This document shows, in pieces, positions 42,182 to 53,035 of a DNA stretch of 64,000 nucleotides (within the stretch, counting starts at the first letter, position 1; the number at the start of each line of letters is the position of its first letter). The stretch spans positions 26,629 through 90,628 of the forward strand of contig JAKVAQ010000025.1 in assembly GCA_022447665.1 (NCBI GenBank). Direction: 5' to 3'. The translations under genes were made by a program, and so were the position numbers. Under the pieces are notes generated by a model. That model ran no database searches. It had not been told where the DNA came from and saw only the letters and a program-made list of their open reading frames with translations. This DNA comes from Crocinitomicaceae bacterium (lineage in GTDB: Bacteria; Bacteroidota; Bacteroidia; Flavobacteriales_D; Crocinitomicaceae).

Positions 42182-43453
42182 CTAAACTCCCAAATCTTTC
42201 ATTACAATTCTGACTGTTTCGCGGGTCTTTTGTTCTAGAATAATTTTCTTGTATTTCGTTACCCTCTTAATCGTTGGCTCATCAAAATGGCGAATAGTTA
42301 CGATCTCTAACCCTTCGTTATAACGCACCAAATAATCATCCTCGAAATTTGCTACAAGCTTTTCTAGATCAACCTTGGCTCTATCAACTACAAAAGAGAA
42401 ACTTACGGCACTCGTTTGAAGCAAGTTCATTCGAATATTTTCTTTACTCAAGTAGCCAAATATCTCCTCTAAGTTTTCCTCTATTATAAAGGAAAGGTCC
42501 TTTGGCGATAAAGAAATCAAGACCTGATCCATCTTAAAAATGAATGATGGAATAATCGAATCATTTACAGAAGACTCTTGTATAACTGTACCCTGCTGGT
42601 CGGGATTTATAAAAGACTTAACATAAAGTGGAATATTCATTTTTTTCAACGGCTGAATCGTTTTTGGATGTATTACTGATGCTCCGTAATACGCCAATTC
42701 GATGGCCTCTTTAAATGAGATTTTTTCCAATAGAACTGTATTGTCAAACCACTTAGGATCAGCATTCAACATTCCCGGTACATCTTTCCAAATGGTTACT
42801 GATTCGGCTCCTAAAGAATAGGCCATAATTGCAGCCGTAAAATCCGAACCTTCTCTTCCTAATGTTGTGGTGAAACCTTCTGCCGTATGTCCCAGAAAAC
42901 CTTGCGTAACAGAAATTCTTGTATCGGTCTTATCAACCTGTTCTTTTACTTTTTTGGTCGTTTCCTCCCAATTCACTTTTCCTTCTCTCCAAGAGTTATT
43001 CGTTCTCACCATTTTTCGTGCATCTAACCAAGTAGATGCTACACCGTTCTTGTTTAAGAATGTGTTTACAATCTTAGTAGATATTACCTCACCCAAGGAA
43101 ACGATTTGATCATATTCAAAATGATAATTATCTGAACAAGGCTCATTGCACTCCTCCACCAAACCATCAAATATTTCCGCAATCTCTTCTTTAATGCCAT
43201 CATGATTATTCGGAAATAATTCGTCTAGAATCACATCATGAAAACCTCTTAGACTATTAATTTTTTCTGCTAATTCAGAAGTATCCTTCTTCCAATACGC
43301 AGCAATCACCTCCTCCAAAGCATTTGTTGTTTTACCCATGGCAGAAACCACAATAACCAACTCTTCGTTAGGAAAGTGTTCAATAATGTTAACTACGTTT
43401 TGAACAGCGGCGGCATCTTTAACCGATGCACCTCCAAATTTGAATACTTGCAC
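42182..43453 (-). CDS. lysC: Aspartate kinase
   Basis: This enzyme phosphorylates aspartate at the start of lysine, threonine and methionine synthesis. I chose GTG 43453 (MQVFKFGGASVKDAAAV), giving 423 aa; the longer frame adds 14 residues over the promoter region. The kinase domain shows KFGGASV, VSAMGKTTN, GREGSDFTAAIMA and TIWKDVPGMLNADP. The C-terminal ~130 residues form ACT regulatory domains (NIRMNLLQTSAVSFSFVVD), so feedback control by an amino acid is likely. It is monofunctional; no homoserine dehydrogenase domain is fused. It stands alone next to gldA. Confidence 0.95.
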   Translation of the reverse strand: MQVFKFGGASVKDAAAVQNVVNIIEHFPNEELVIVVSAMGKTTNALEEVIAAYWKKDTSELAEKINSLRGFHDVILDELFPNNHDGIKEEIAEIFDGLVEECNEPCSDNYHFEYDQIVSLGEVISTKIVNTFLNKNGVASTWLDARKMVRTNNSWREGKVNWEETTKKVKEQVDKTDTRISVTQGFLGHTAEGFTTTLGREGSDFTAAIMAYSLGAESVTIWKDVPGMLNADPKWFDNTVLLEKISFKEAIELAYYGASVIHPKTIQPLKKMNIPLYVKSFINPDQQGTVIQESSVNDSIIPSFIFKMDQVLISLSPKDLSFIIEENLEEIFGYLSKENIRMNLLQTSAVSFSFVVDRAKVDLEKLVANFEDDYLVRYNEGLEIVTIRHFDEPTIKRVTKYKKIILEQKTRETVRIVMKDLGV

Positions 43454-43473
43454 AATAAAAATTTTTAGAGGCG

Positions 43474-43481
43474 CGAAAATA
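43474..43481 (-). promoter_or_regulatory. Promoter -7-like element TATTTTCG
   Basis: The minus strand reads TATTTTCG, 20 nt upstream of the aspartate kinase GTG, which supports the shorter start. Confidence 0.45.
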
Positions 43482-43657
43482 AATGAATTAGGCAACTGAT
43501 TTACCTCTAAACGAGCCCTATTTATAACATTTTGAGAATAATTGTGTGATTTTTAAATCAATATGCAACGTATTACACGAAAAATTAGTTTTTTTAGGTA
43601 ATACTCCTAATTTCGATTAGTAGTATGAAAGAGATATTTTCAACTTGCCCTATGTCC

Positions 43658-46600
43658 ATGAAAATTAAAACCTTATTTACGTTAAATTTTTATTCGACCC
43701 TATTGCTATTATTTTTAGGCTCATTCATGTTTGCACAAGAAGATTGTGACAATGGTATTGATGACGACGGTGATGGATTAATTGATTGTTTGGATCCAGA
43801 TTGTCTAGGTGACCCAGTTGCATGTCCTGCATTCGACGGGCCGGGAGGCTGTTTACCCATTGGTTATTACCCAGATATTGTTGGAACTGAAGGTGGATAC
43901 AAACCTGGTGGATCAACCGCCGATGTGAATATTCCTATGCCTGCAGGTGCAAACCGTGTATCTCTGATTATTCAAGGAGTTTATCAAGAAGCACCGGCTG
44001 ATGGAATGACCGGTGCAAATGATCTTAACCACAACCAAGAACGCCTAGTTTGGGGTAGAGTTGAGATAGACTTAGATGGAGGAACCTCATCTGGATGGGT
44101 AGGTTATTTGATTAACAACCATCAATCAAGACGATTCTCTTGGGTAGATCAACCTTTAAGCCCTGCTACCACGGACACCTACACAAGAGTAGGACATGAT
44201 TTTGCCGAAATTACAGATTTCGAATTCTCATTTGATTCTTCCCCTACAGATTTGGTCGTAGGATGCACCCAACCAGGAATATCTGTTTCTTACTACGCCA
44301 TTTATTATGGGAATTTTGCCTCTCAGAGTTTAACACATATTACCGGAGCTGACCCTTCTCAATATCCCGTATTCTTTGAAGCAGGTGTATTACCAGCAAG
44401 TTTAACTACAACGATAGACCTGCTTCCAGTGCCAGATGAACCTGACTACATTCAAATAAGAGCGATTGGAATTAACCAAAACAGAACAGGAAATTCAGGT
44501 GTATTAGTTCCTGACACACGTGAAGAAGGAATGTCAATTAAATATATGTTGATCGACATGAATACCATGACGGCCTCTGGAAATATGACGATCAATAACG
44601 GAAATACAGGTTCAACAACCTCCTCTTTTACATTCTCAGATTATGACGTGTCATCTGGAACATCTATAATGTCTTCAGGAACATTAATGGGGGACTTTAC
44701 AGGCGATCTAACCCCGCAAGTCGCTTTGCCTGATATGACCATTGAGGTTATTGGAGATGAACTTGTGCTTACCCGAAGCGATGAGTATGGGGAAGATTTT
44801 AATGAAATCTATTACATTGAATTTTTAAAGTTTTCAGATCAACCTTACTCTTCGAGCTTCTTCATTACTCAAAATGCATACAGTGGGCCCGAAGATATCG
44901 GTTATGACCTTGGAGGCACATTTGATGGTGTAAGTGTTGAAGGTTTTATTGATTTCACTATACCTGAAGGTGCAAAACGCGGTTACCTAGAAATTAGAGC
45001 AAATGGTTTATGGAGCCCCGCTTCTCTTGCCTATTACGCAACCACCCCTACTACCAGTATGGAACTGAATAATGGAAATCAAATGTATGCCTTTACTGAG
45101 GTTAACTTCGACCTAGAAGAAACTACAGGATTCTTCGTAACACTCACCACATCCACGCAACAACAGTTATATGCGTGGCAAGAAGTACCGATTGATCCGG
45201 CAGTCGATATAACAACCACTCCAATTTATGGTGAATTACCGAATTCCGATGAACGAATAAATTTTGAAATTATTGATCCGGACATCTTCAGAGTCTACCT
45301 AGACAATGATAAAATTGCCTATGAAAGAACCCTAAACATGACTTTCCTCGGTTCAAAAATTAATCTTGTCTACAACTCATTCACTCAGAACACCTCACTC
45401 GGAACAGGTTGTGATAGTGTATACTTCGATATGGTGATTTGTAATTCTGGGGGTGCCGATCTTGTTAGCCCGGTGCCAATCTCATTTTACCTTGGCGACC
45501 CTCAAACGGACCCAAGCGCAATATACCTTCAAACCAACGATTACGATCTAAATATTGATCAAGGACAGTGCGAAACCTTTGTTTTTGGTGTTGATTTAGC
45601 CGCGTTAGGCGGATCTTTAACTGGTGATATTTATATTGTTCTGAACGATAATGGAAGTGATGCAGGCTTAGTTGGAGATCCTATTGGAACAACCTTCGGC
45701 CCTACAGAATTAGCTGATCAAGGAAATCCGGTATTAGAATGTGAATACGAGTATAACTTCATTAACTCTTCTTTTACCATCACACCTCCCCCCCCTCCTA
45801 CAATTGATTTTAATTTCAACACATTTACAATATGTCCAGGTGAGGAAATAACCATAGAGTCTACTCCAATAGATGCTATTGGTCCAGTGGATTTTGCATG
45901 GTCTTTTGGAGGATTAACTACGCAAGACATTACAATCAATCCAACTGCTAGTGAATGGATTTACTTAATCATAACTGACGAATGTAATACCGCCACAGAT
46001 TCGGTTAAAATTGATATTGGTGAACCAGACATTACATCGATTGATATTGTGGATGCAACAGACTGCCCTGGCGCAGTTGGATTTTCACCAGGAAGTATTA
46101 CGGTGAATCCTAGTGGCGCATCAGGATGGACATATGAAGCAAACGGTGGTGGAACAACTATCGGACCTCAAACTTCAGGGAGTTTCCCTTCCGTTGATGG
46201 TGGTATATTCTGGATCTTAACGGTAACTGATGATAATGGTTGTACAGTAGATACTGTAGTTTATGTAGGTCTTGGAGACAATGAAATTTTAGCTGACTTC
46301 AACCTAGACTCCCTGAGGGATGTTACCTGCGCTGGTGACAATAACGGTGGAGCAATGATAGAAAATATTACAGGTGGTTTATCCGCAGCTGGTGGAGATC
46401 CAAATCCTTACGATGTTACTTGGACGCACACAACTGGATTACATGATACTGAAACAGGCCTTCCTGTAGGAGGTTTCGATGACATAGATAATTTATTTGG
46501 AGGCGACTGGGTAGTTACCGTAACTGATGATCAAGGATGTGCATGGTCATACGCCTTTGAAATATTCGAACCAGATGAATTGACCCTTGATGTTACTATT

Positions 46601-47923
46601 AACCACCCAACTTGTTTCGAGTTTACGGACGGCTCTGTAACGGCCAACACGACTGGAGGCAATGGGGACAATGTTTTCGAAATAACTGATGCCTCTGGAA
46701 CTATTCTAAATATCGGTAACTCCAATACCGCAAATAGTTTAGGAGAAGGCACTTATACAATTACAATTACTGACTCCAAAGGATGTACAATTACACAAAC
46801 AGTAACACTTGATGATCCCGATCAAATTGACGTTGATATTACAGTAATAGACCCTTTATGTTTTGGTTTTGAAACTGGCGTAGCAATTGTGGACACCGTA
46901 TATAATGCTACGGGTAATTATGCAAACATTGGCTATTTCTGGTCACCGAACCCAGACGGAGAAAATGGAATTGGAGCCGATACAAATACCATGATGGGCG
47001 CAGGAGATTATATCCTAACCATTAACGATGAAAACGGATGTTCTAATGTCTTCAACTTTACTGTAAATGAACCACCTGCATTAGAATTTGCAGAATTTGG
47101 GTCATTCCCTGCTTACTGTAGACTATTTGGATATCAGAGTGGTAATGGAGTTGTATTTGCAGCTGCCACTGGTGGTACACCTGATTACACATACGAGTGG
47201 TTTGATACTTATGAAGAAGTAGTTTGGACCAATTCAACGTGGGGCGGATTAAATCCAAGTGTGTATCAAATTACTATCATTGATGATAACGGATGCGTAC
47301 TTACTGATTTTATTGAATTAGATTCATTGAACCCTATCGCAGACTTCACGGTTGCCTCAGCGCAGCTCGACCAATTCTGCGAAGGAACTGCTCCAGTGGA
47401 AGTTGTTTTTACAAATGCGTCTGAATATTTCGCCAACCCGAATAACCCAACTGCCGATACTACCTTCTTCTGGAACTTAAATACACCAACAGCACCATGG
47501 GTTCTTTCGCAAGATTACTTCGAGACCTTCGATACTACCTACACTGTTGGAGGTGTATATCCTGTTTGTCTTGTTGCTATAAATAAGAACGGTTGTACAG
47601 ACACAACTTGCAAGGACATTATAGTCTTTGATCCTCTCATATTTACCCCTATTAATGTCTTCACTCCAGATGGAGATGGTGTAAACGATGAATTTACATT
47701 CTTTGATAAATCACAAGCCGTTTCAGAGTTTAGCTGTATTGTTGTAAACCGATGGGGTACACCAGTCTTCGAGTTTACTAATATTACCGAAGCATGGGAT
47801 GGGACTGATAAAAACGGCTCTCTAGTTTCTAACGGTGTCTATTTCTATACTTACGAAGGAATCGCCGATGACGGGACAGAATTTAGTGGACAAGGAACTG
47901 TTACAGTAGTCTCCGATGAATGA
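43658..47923 (+). CDS. Type IX-secreted surface protein with SprB-like repeats and CHU_C tail
   Basis: The start at ATG 43658 gives 1421 aa with a signal peptide (MKIKTLFTLNFYSTLLLLFL, cleaved near FAQ); ATGs 6 and 33 bp upstream are alternatives. A MopE-like calcium motif (CDNGIDDDGDGLIDC) follows at once. The middle ~500 residues are strand-rich with no family I recognise. Four SprB-like repeats with the CxGxxxG and DxxGC pattern lie at about 890-1250, a PKD-like part follows, and the C-terminus is the gliding-motility-associated CHU_C domain (NVFTPDGDGVNDEF, VNRWGTPVFE, WDGTDKNG), the type B sorting signal. It is probably exported to the cell surface as an adhesin. Confidence 0.88.
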   Translation: MKIKTLFTLNFYSTLLLLFLGSFMFAQEDCDNGIDDDGDGLIDCLDPDCLGDPVACPAFDGPGGCLPIGYYPDIVGTEGGYKPGGSTADVNIPMPAGANRVSLIIQGVYQEAPADGMTGANDLNHNQERLVWGRVEIDLDGGTSSGWVGYLINNHQSRRFSWVDQPLSPATTDTYTRVGHDFAEITDFEFSFDSSPTDLVVGCTQPGISVSYYAIYYGNFASQSLTHITGADPSQYPVFFEAGVLPASLTTTIDLLPVPDEPDYIQIRAIGINQNRTGNSGVLVPDTREEGMSIKYMLIDMNTMTASGNMTINNGNTGSTTSSFTFSDYDVSSGTSIMSSGTLMGDFTGDLTPQVALPDMTIEVIGDELVLTRSDEYGEDFNEIYYIEFLKFSDQPYSSSFFITQNAYSGPEDIGYDLGGTFDGVSVEGFIDFTIPEGAKRGYLEIRANGLWSPASLAYYATTPTTSMELNNGNQMYAFTEVNFDLEETTGFFVTLTTSTQQQLYAWQEVPIDPAVDITTTPIYGELPNSDERINFEIIDPDIFRVYLDNDKIAYERTLNMTFLGSKINLVYNSFTQNTSLGTGCDSVYFDMVICNSGGADLVSPVPISFYLGDPQTDPSAIYLQTNDYDLNIDQGQCETFVFGVDLAALGGSLTGDIYIVLNDNGSDAGLVGDPIGTTFGPTELADQGNPVLECEYEYNFINSSFTITPPPPPTIDFNFNTFTICPGEEITIESTPIDAIGPVDFAWSFGGLTTQDITINPTASEWIYLIITDECNTATDSVKIDIGEPDITSIDIVDATDCPGAVGFSPGSITVNPSGASGWTYEANGGGTTIGPQTSGSFPSVDGGIFWILTVTDDNGCTVDTVVYVGLGDNEILADFNLDSLRDVTCAGDNNGGAMIENITGGLSAAGGDPNPYDVTWTHTTGLHDTETGLPVGGFDDIDNLFGGDWVVTVTDDQGCAWSYAFEIFEPDELTLDVTINHPTCFEFTDGSVTANTTGGNGDNVFEITDASGTILNIGNSNTANSLGEGTYTITITDSKGCTITQTVTLDDPDQIDVDITVIDPLCFGFETGVAIVDTVYNATGNYANIGYFWSPNPDGENGIGADTNTMMGAGDYILTINDENGCSNVFNFTVNEPPALEFAEFGSFPAYCRLFGYQSGNGVVFAAATGGTPDYTYEWFDTYEEVVWTNSTWGGLNPSVYQITIIDDNGCVLTDFIELDSLNPIADFTVASAQLDQFCEGTAPVEVVFTNASEYFANPNNPTADTTFFWNLNTPTAPWVLSQDYFETFDTTYTVGGVYPVCLVAINKNGCTDTTCKDIIVFDPLIFTPINVFTPDGDGVNDEFTFFDKSQAVSEFSCIVVNRWGTPVFEFTNITEAWDGTDKNGSLVSNGVYFYTYEGIADDGTEFSGQGTVTVVSDE

Positions 47924-48260
47924 TATAATTCCAAAGGATTTAAATGAATTATTAGGCGCAGGTGATTACCTGCGCCTAACTATTTTACAAGTCAATAAAG
48001 ACTTATCATCTTTTACCACTGAGAGACTTGAAGAAACGGAAATAGATCCAGATAAAATCAGAACTCAACTAGAACAGATTATTACTCTTCTTCAAGAGCA
48101 AGGATTCTCCTCACTAAATGGCTTTGTTTACCGTGTTGATCTTCACGAAAACAAATACCAAGATTTCCTAAAATCAAATGATAAATCTTTCCTTGCGCAA
48201 GAAATTTTGAAGCGAGAAGTGCTAAAAGTTTATCTAAAATCTCAACTCAGCGATAAATAG
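47916..48260 (+). CDS. Small conserved cytoplasmic protein, unknown
   Basis: The 114-aa product has no signal peptide or membrane helix and looks mainly helical (IRTQLEQIITLLQEQGFSSLNGFVYRVDLHENKYQDFL, key parts ITLLQEQ and VYRVDLHENK). The YRVDLHE segment and the C-terminal AQEILKREVLKVYLK resemble a small family I have seen across Bacteroidetes without a known role; that recognition is weak. It overlaps the 3' end of the preceding gene by 8 bp and contains a strong hairpin at codons 13-21 (see 47952-47979), which may reduce read-through. Confidence 0.7.
   Translation: MNDIIPKDLNELLGAGDYLRLTILQVNKDLSSFTTERLEETEIDPDKIRTQLEQIITLLQEQGFSSLNGFVYRVDLHENKYQDFLKSNDKSFLAQEILKREVLKVYLKSQLSDK
47952..47979 (+). 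promoter_or_regulatory. Perfect 12-bp stem-loop inside the start of a coding region
   Basis: TTAGGCGCAGGT (47952-47963) and ACCTGCGCCTAA (47968-47979) form a perfect 12-bp stem with a GATT loop, followed by CTATTTTA. It looks like a terminator for the secreted-protein gene that ends 29 bp upstream, but it lies within the next gene. Confidence 0.7.
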
Positions 48261-48303
48261 GGCAATTTTGTCTATTATTCGAACCGAGTACTAGTTTAAT
48301 TTT

Positions 48304-48311
48304 TAGATTTG
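48304..48311 (+). promoter_or_regulatory. Promoter -7 element TAGATTTG
   Basis: TAGATTTG matches TAnnTTTG and lies 25 nt upstream of the sucA ATG at 48337. Confidence 0.55.
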
Positions 48312-48336
48312 TATATCGTTAAATTTCACTCAATAA

Positions 48337-51057
48337 ATGGATAAGTTTACATACGTAGGAAATGGTGATGTCAATGCCATTGACGACCTTTATCAGAAGT
48401 ACGCCGAAAACCCAGAATCAGTAGATATTCAATGGGCTCGTTTTTTCGAGGGTGTTGACTTTGCGAAAACAGATTTTGAAGGCGGAGGAATTCCAGAGAA
48501 CGTTCAAAAAGAATTCAAGGTAATGAACCTTATTAATGCTTATAGAACAAGAGGTCACCTTTTCACAAAAACAAATCCGGTTAGAGAAAGAAGAAAATAT
48601 GCTCCTACTCTAGCAATAGAAAACTTTGGCTTAGAAGCTGCTGATATGAATACAGTTTTCCAAGCTGGAGAAGAAGTAGGGATTGGTTCAGCTACACTGG
48701 CTCAAATAATTGATCACCTAGAAAAAACTTATTGCGAGTCGATAGGTATAGAGTACGTTTATATGCGTGATCCAGAGCGTGTAGAGTGGTTTAAAAACAA
48801 AATAGAACTTAAAAATCGTCCTCAATTTACACCAACAGAGAAGAAACATATTTTCTCTAAGGTGAATGCCGCAACTATTTATGAGCAATTCTTGGCTAAA
48901 AAATATGTTGGGCAAAAACGATTCTCTATTGAAGGTGGTGAATCATTAATTCCGGCACTCGATGTTTTAATTCAGAAAGCAGCTGAATTAGGAGTTAAAG
49001 AAGTTATTATGGGTATGGCCCACCGTGGTCGTTTGAATACCTTAGTAAACATATTTGAGAAAGATTTCGAATCGATTTTCTGTGAATTTGACGGAAAAGA
49101 ATTTGACAGCGACGATTCATTCGATGGAGATGTGAAGTACCATTTAGGTTTCTCAACTGATGTAGACACTTTAAGCGGAAACAAGGTGCATTTAACCCTT
49201 GCTCCAAACCCATCTCACCTTGAAGCAGTAGACCCTGTAGTTCAAGGTTTATCAAGAGCTAAACTAGATGTTTATTTGGACAATGATGAATCAAATGTAA
49301 TTCCTGTAGCTATCCATGGCGATGCCGCTATAGCTGGGCAAGGGATTATTTATGAAGTTGTTCAAATGGCACAACTTGATGGTTACAGAAATGGTGGTAC
49401 TATCCATATTGTGGTAAATAACCAAGTTGGATTTACAACAAACTATTTAGATGCACGATCATCTACCTATTGTACGGATGTGGCAAAAACTACTTTATGC
49501 CCCGTATTTCATGTAAATGGAGATGATGTTGAAGCCGTTGTACAAGCTATTTCAATGGCAGTTGAATACCGTCAGCATTTCAAAAGTGACGTTTTTATTG
49601 ACTTATTGGGATATAGAAAGTACGGACATAACGAGGGTGATGAACCTAAATTCACTCAACCGAAACTTTACAAAGCTATATCAAAGCATCCTAATCCTCG
49701 CCAGATTTATTTAAAGCAATTAATCTCTGAGGGAGTTATTACGGCTGAAGAAGCAAAGAAAATGGAAGATGATTTTTCAGATGTTCTGGAAGACGCCTTT
49801 GCCGCTTCTAAGAATAGAGAAAAGGCAGTAGTTCTTAACTTCCTTGAACAAACTTGGGAAGGATTCCGTCATGGAGAAGTCAAAGACTTTGATCAATCTC
49901 CAGAAACGGGAGTATCAGTTAAGAAACTAAAAGAATTAGGGACTAAGCTAGCAACATTACCAGAAGACATGAAGTTCTTCCGTAAAATTCAAAAGCTGCT
50001 TAAAGATCGTTTAGATCAATTAGAAAATAATAGTCTTGATTGGGGAATGGGCGAAATGCTTGCTTATGCTACATTGTTGGAAGAAGGTTATTCTGTTCGA
50101 TTAACTGGACAAGATGTAGAAAGAGGTACATTCTCTCACCGTCATGCCGTAACAAAAACGGAAGATGATGAGCAAGAAATCATCACACTGAATAGGCTAA
50201 GCAATAATCAAGGCAAGTTTCATATCTACAACTCACTTCTTTCTGAATATGGTGTATTAGGATATGAGTATGGGTATTCATTAGCAACTCCAAAAGGTTT
50301 AACAATGTGGGAAGCTCAGTTTGGAGATTTCTATAATGGTGCTCAAATTATGATCGACCAATTCATTTCTTCAGGAGAAGATAAATGGTATGTTCAAAGT
50401 GGACTTGTAATGTTACTTCCTCATGGTTACGAAGGAATGGGTGCGGAACATTCGAGCGCGAGAATTGAAAGATTCCTGCAGCAATGTGCTGACTTAAACT
50501 GGCAAGTTTGTAATCCAACAACGCCAGCGAATAACTTTCATATGTTGAGACGTCAATTACATAGAGAGTTTAGAAAACCATTAGTGGTATTCTCTCCGAA
50601 AAACTTATTACGTCACCCAGAAGCTAAGTCCACCTTAGAGGAGCTTTCAAAAGGAGGTTTCCAGGAAGTTTTAGACGACAACGTGACTAAAAAAGAAGCG
50701 GTGGATACAATCGTTCTTTGTTCGGGTAAATTCTATTACGAAATGAAGGCAGAAGCAGCAGAAAGAGGTGTTGAAAATGCTGCGTTCATAAGAATGGAAC
50801 AAATGTATCCAATGCCAGAAAAACAATTGGACAAAATTCTAGCTACATATAAGAATGCTAAAAACTATATCTGGGCTCAAGAAGAACCAGAAAATATGGG
50901 ACCTTGGTCATATATGGCATTAGGTCTTAGAAAGCTTAAACTTGATGTAGTAGCAAGAAATGCTTCTGCTGCGACAGCAACTGGTTCATCATCATCGCAT
51001 AAGTTTAGACTCGCTGCGCTGCATGATAAGCTTTTTAATAAAATCTCAGGAAAATAA
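48337..51057 (+). CDS. sucA: 2-oxoglutarate dehydrogenase E1 component
   Basis: This thiamine-diphosphate enzyme decarboxylates 2-oxoglutarate in the TCA cycle and passes the succinyl group to the E2 lipoyl domain. The 906-aa length is typical. The N-terminus ([28 protein letters not shown]) has the E1 subunit-contact pattern; [12 protein letters not shown] near 228, [11 protein letters not shown] near 326 and NNQVGFTTN near 361 form the cofactor region; the C-terminal transketolase-like part has [22 protein letters not shown], of which [11 protein letters not shown] is diagnostic. sucB follows after 22 bp, forming the usual operon. Confidence 0.97.
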   Translation: MDKFTYVGNGDVNAIDDLYQKYAENPESVDIQWARFFEGVDFAKTDFEGGGIPENVQKEFKVMNLINAYRTRGHLFTKTNPVRERRKYAPTLAIENFGLEAADMNTVFQAGEEVGIGSATLAQIIDHLEKTYCESIGIEYVYMRDPERVEWFKNKIELKNRPQFTPTEKKHIFSKVNAATIYEQFLAKKYVGQKRFSIEGGESLIPALDVLIQKAAELGVKEVIMGMAHRGRLNTLVNIFEKDFESIFCEFDGKEFDSDDSFDGDVKYHLGFSTDVDTLSGNKVHLTLAPNPSHLEAVDPVVQGLSRAKLDVYLDNDESNVIPVAIHGDAAIAGQGIIYEVVQMAQLDGYRNGGTIHIVVNNQVGFTTNYLDARSSTYCTDVAKTTLCPVFHVNGDDVEAVVQAISMAVEYRQHFKSDVFIDLLGYRKYGHNEGDEPKFTQPKLYKAISKHPNPRQIYLKQLISEGVITAEEAKKMEDDFSDVLEDAFAASKNREKAVVLNFLEQTWEGFRHGEVKDFDQSPETGVSVKKLKELGTKLATLPEDMKFFRKIQKLLKDRLDQLENNSLDWGMGEMLAYATLLEEGYSVRLTGQDVERGTFSHRHAVTKTEDDEQEIITLNRLSNNQGKFHIYNSLLSEYGVLGYEYGYSLATPKGLTMWEAQFGDFYNGAQIMIDQFISSGEDKWYVQSGLVMLLPHGYEGMGAEHSSARIERFLQQCADLNWQVCNPTTPANNFHMLRRQLHREFRKPLVVFSPKNLLRHPEAKSTLEELSKGGFQEVLDDNVTKKEAVDTIVLCSGKFYYEMKAEAAERGVENAAFIRMEQMYPMPEKQLDKILATYKNAKNYIWAQEEPENMGPWSYMALGLRKLKLDVVARNASAATATGSSSSHKFRLAALHDKLFNKISGK

Positions 51058-51079
51058 TTTTAAACTTAACACAACAGAA

Positions 51080-52345
51080 ATGTCTGTATTAGAAATGAAA
51101 GTTCCCTCACCGGGAGAATCAATATCTGAAGTTGAAATCGCTACATGGCTGGTAGAAGATGGAGACTACGTTGAAAAAGATCAAGCTATTGCTGAAGTTG
51201 ATTCAGACAAGGCAACATTAGAGCTACCTGCGGAGGAGTCAGGTACAATTACCCTTAAAGCTGAAGAAGGTGATGCTGTAGCAGTAGGAGCTGTCGTATG
51301 CTTAATTGACACAGCAGCTGAAAAACCAGCAGATTTTGTATCGGCCGAGGCCCCAGCAGAAGAAGTTGTTGTTGAGGAGAAAAAAGAAGAAGTTAAAGCT
51401 GAATCGAAGCCAAATCCAAATCCAGTAGAAGCAAAGAAAGATACTTATGCAACAGGTCATCCTTCAATTGCCGCTAAGAAAATTATGGATGAAAATGGCA
51501 TTTCAGCGGGCCAAATAAACGGCACTGGAAAAGACGGAAGAATCACAAAACAAGATGTTGTAGCTGCAATGGCTGCAGGATTCTCTTCATCTAGCGCACA
51601 AGGATGGGGCGGCACAAGAGAAACCTCGCCTAAAAAAATGTCAATGCTACGTAGAAAAGTAGCTGAACGACTTGTAGCAGTGAAGAATGAGACTGCCATG
51701 CTTACCACATTCAATGAGGTAAACATGAAGCCTATCATGGATATCCGTAAGAAATATAAAAAAGCTTTCGGTGAGCATCATGATGTTGGACTAGGGTTTA
51801 TGTCTTTCTTCACAAAAGCCGTTACCGAAGCACTCAATATTTTCCCTGCTGTAAATGCACAGATTGAAGGAAAAGAAATGATCATGCACGATTATGCGGA
51901 TATAGGAATTGCAGTTTCTTCTCCAAAAGGACTAATGGTACCTGTTGTGCGTAATGCTGAGCAAATGAGTCTAGCCGAAATAGAAAAGGAAATTAAGAGA
52001 CTTGCCATACGTGCACGAGATGGCGAATTGACGCCAGATGAAATGACAGGAGGAACATTTACTATTACAAATGGTGGTGTTTTCGGTTCTATGCTATCTA
52101 CACCAATCATTAACCCTCCTCAATCGGCTATTTTGGGTATGCACAATATTGTTGAGCGTCCAATGGCGGTAAATGGTAAGGTGGAGATTTTACCTATCAT
52201 GTACGTAGCCCTTTCTTACGATCACAGAATTATCGATGGTAAAGAATCGGTTAGCTTCTTAGTGAAGGTGAAAGAAATGTTGGAGAACCCTGAAAAAATG
52301 ATTTTTGGTAGCAAGGATCCAGTTGAAGTATTATTAGACCTATAA
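51080..52345 (+). CDS. sucB: Dihydrolipoyl succinyltransferase, E2 of 2-oxoglutarate dehydrogenase
   Basis: The start at ATG 51080 gives 421 aa ([20 protein letters not shown]); a longer frame reaching into sucA is an out-of-frame extension. The lipoyl domain (1-78) carries the acceptor Lys 44 in DSDKATLEL, a Glu/Ala/Pro-rich linker follows, then the E1/E3-binding domain (about 130-165: [14 protein letters not shown]) and the catalytic domain with [11 protein letters not shown] near 380 (active-site His and Asp). [14 protein letters not shown] is the substrate-binding signature. It transfers succinyl groups to CoA and forms the core of the complex with SucA. The lipoprotein gene follows after 6 bp. 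Confidence 0.96.
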   Translation: MSVLEMKVPSPGESISEVEIATWLVEDGDYVEKDQAIAEVDSDKATLELPAEESGTITLKAEEGDAVAVGAVVCLIDTAAEKPADFVSAEAPAEEVVVEEKKEEVKAESKPNPNPVEAKKDTYATGHPSIAAKKIMDENGISAGQINGTGKDGRITKQDVVAAMAAGFSSSSAQGWGGTRETSPKKMSMLRRKVAERLVAVKNETAMLTTFNEVNMKPIMDIRKKYKKAFGEHHDVGLGFMSFFTKAVTEALNIFPAVNAQIEGKEMIMHDYADIGIAVSSPKGLMVPVVRNAEQMSLAEIEKEIKRLAIRARDGELTPDEMTGGTFTITNGGVFGSMLSTPIINPPQSAILGMHNIVERPMAVNGKVEILPIMYVALSYDHRIIDGKESVSFLVKVKEMLENPEKMIFGSKDPVEVLLDL

Positions 52346-52351
52346 TCAAAT

Positions 52352-53017
52352 ATGAAAATGAAGAATTTAAAAAGACTTGTCGTTTTAGCTATTCTAGCAA
52401 CATTCGCATCATGTGCTACGAATAATGATGTTGTTTCTAATGGACCTTTTCAAAAAAGAAAGTACCTAAAGGGAGTTTACTTTGAAAAAAGCGGTGCCAA
52501 AGGATTTGGAAACAAAGAAATAGTTGAAGATGAAATCGCTGAAGTTGAGAACAATGATAATTCGGAAAAGTTATCATATAATGAAACGACTACTTCTGAA
52601 AACGAAAATTTACCGAACGAATTAACTGAAGTTGAGGCTTCAGAAAATGAGATCTTTTTTGAAAAAGAGGAAGTTGAAATCAACAAGGGAACAATCGCTG
52701 ATAAATATTCTCCTTTAATTACTACCCGAGAAGTTAAGGACGTGAGAAGAAAGCTTGATAAAAACCCTCTAAGCGTGCGTAAGACTACTGAATCATCAAG
52801 CGCCGCTGAAAGTGGAGCTATGCTTATTCTATTAGTGTTACTTTGTCTTATATTACCTCCATTAGCAATTTTAATCTACTCTGGAGCTACAACATGGTTT
52901 TGGATTGATTTATTGCTTCTATTATTGGCTATTGGGTTCTTCTTTCTTCCATTTTTGGGAGGAGCTGGACTAGCTGCGGTAATCATTGCATTGTTGGTAA
53001 TCTTCGATGTAATCTAA
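52352..53017 (+). CDS. Lipoprotein-like protein with C-terminal YqaE/Pmp3 membrane domain
   Basis: The 221-aa product has a lipoprotein-type signal (MKMKNLKRLVVLAILATFASC, Cys 21), a long acidic linker (about 40-125, rich in Glu, Asn and Ser) and a C-terminal membrane part with three hydrophobic segments (LILLVLLCLILPPLAILIY, TTWFWIDLLLLLLAIGFFF, GLAAVIIALLVIF). The LPPLAILxxxGxTTxFWIDLLL pattern is the YqaE/Pmp3 family, small proteins linked to membrane stress. An ATG 6 bp downstream is an alternative start. It lies 6 bp behind sucB, so the two may be co-transcribed. A terminator follows. Confidence 0.82.
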   Translation: MKMKNLKRLVVLAILATFASCATNNDVVSNGPFQKRKYLKGVYFEKSGAKGFGNKEIVEDEIAEVENNDNSEKLSYNETTTSENENLPNELTEVEASENEIFFEKEEVEINKGTIADKYSPLITTREVKDVRRKLDKNPLSVRKTTESSSAAESGAMLILLVLLCLILPPLAILIYSGATTWFWIDLLLLLLAIGFFFLPFLGGAGLAAVIIALLVIFDVI

Positions 53018-53035
53018 GAAACTTTATACAACCAC

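Noticed and set aside
43454..43495. Longer start of aspartate kinase
   Set aside because: It covers the -7-like element; the family begins at the KFGGASV segment a few residues after GTG 43453.
50960..51079. Extension of sucB into the 3' end of sucA
   Set aside because: The extra 40 residues have no lipoyl-domain homology, and ATG 51080 gives the standard N-terminus.
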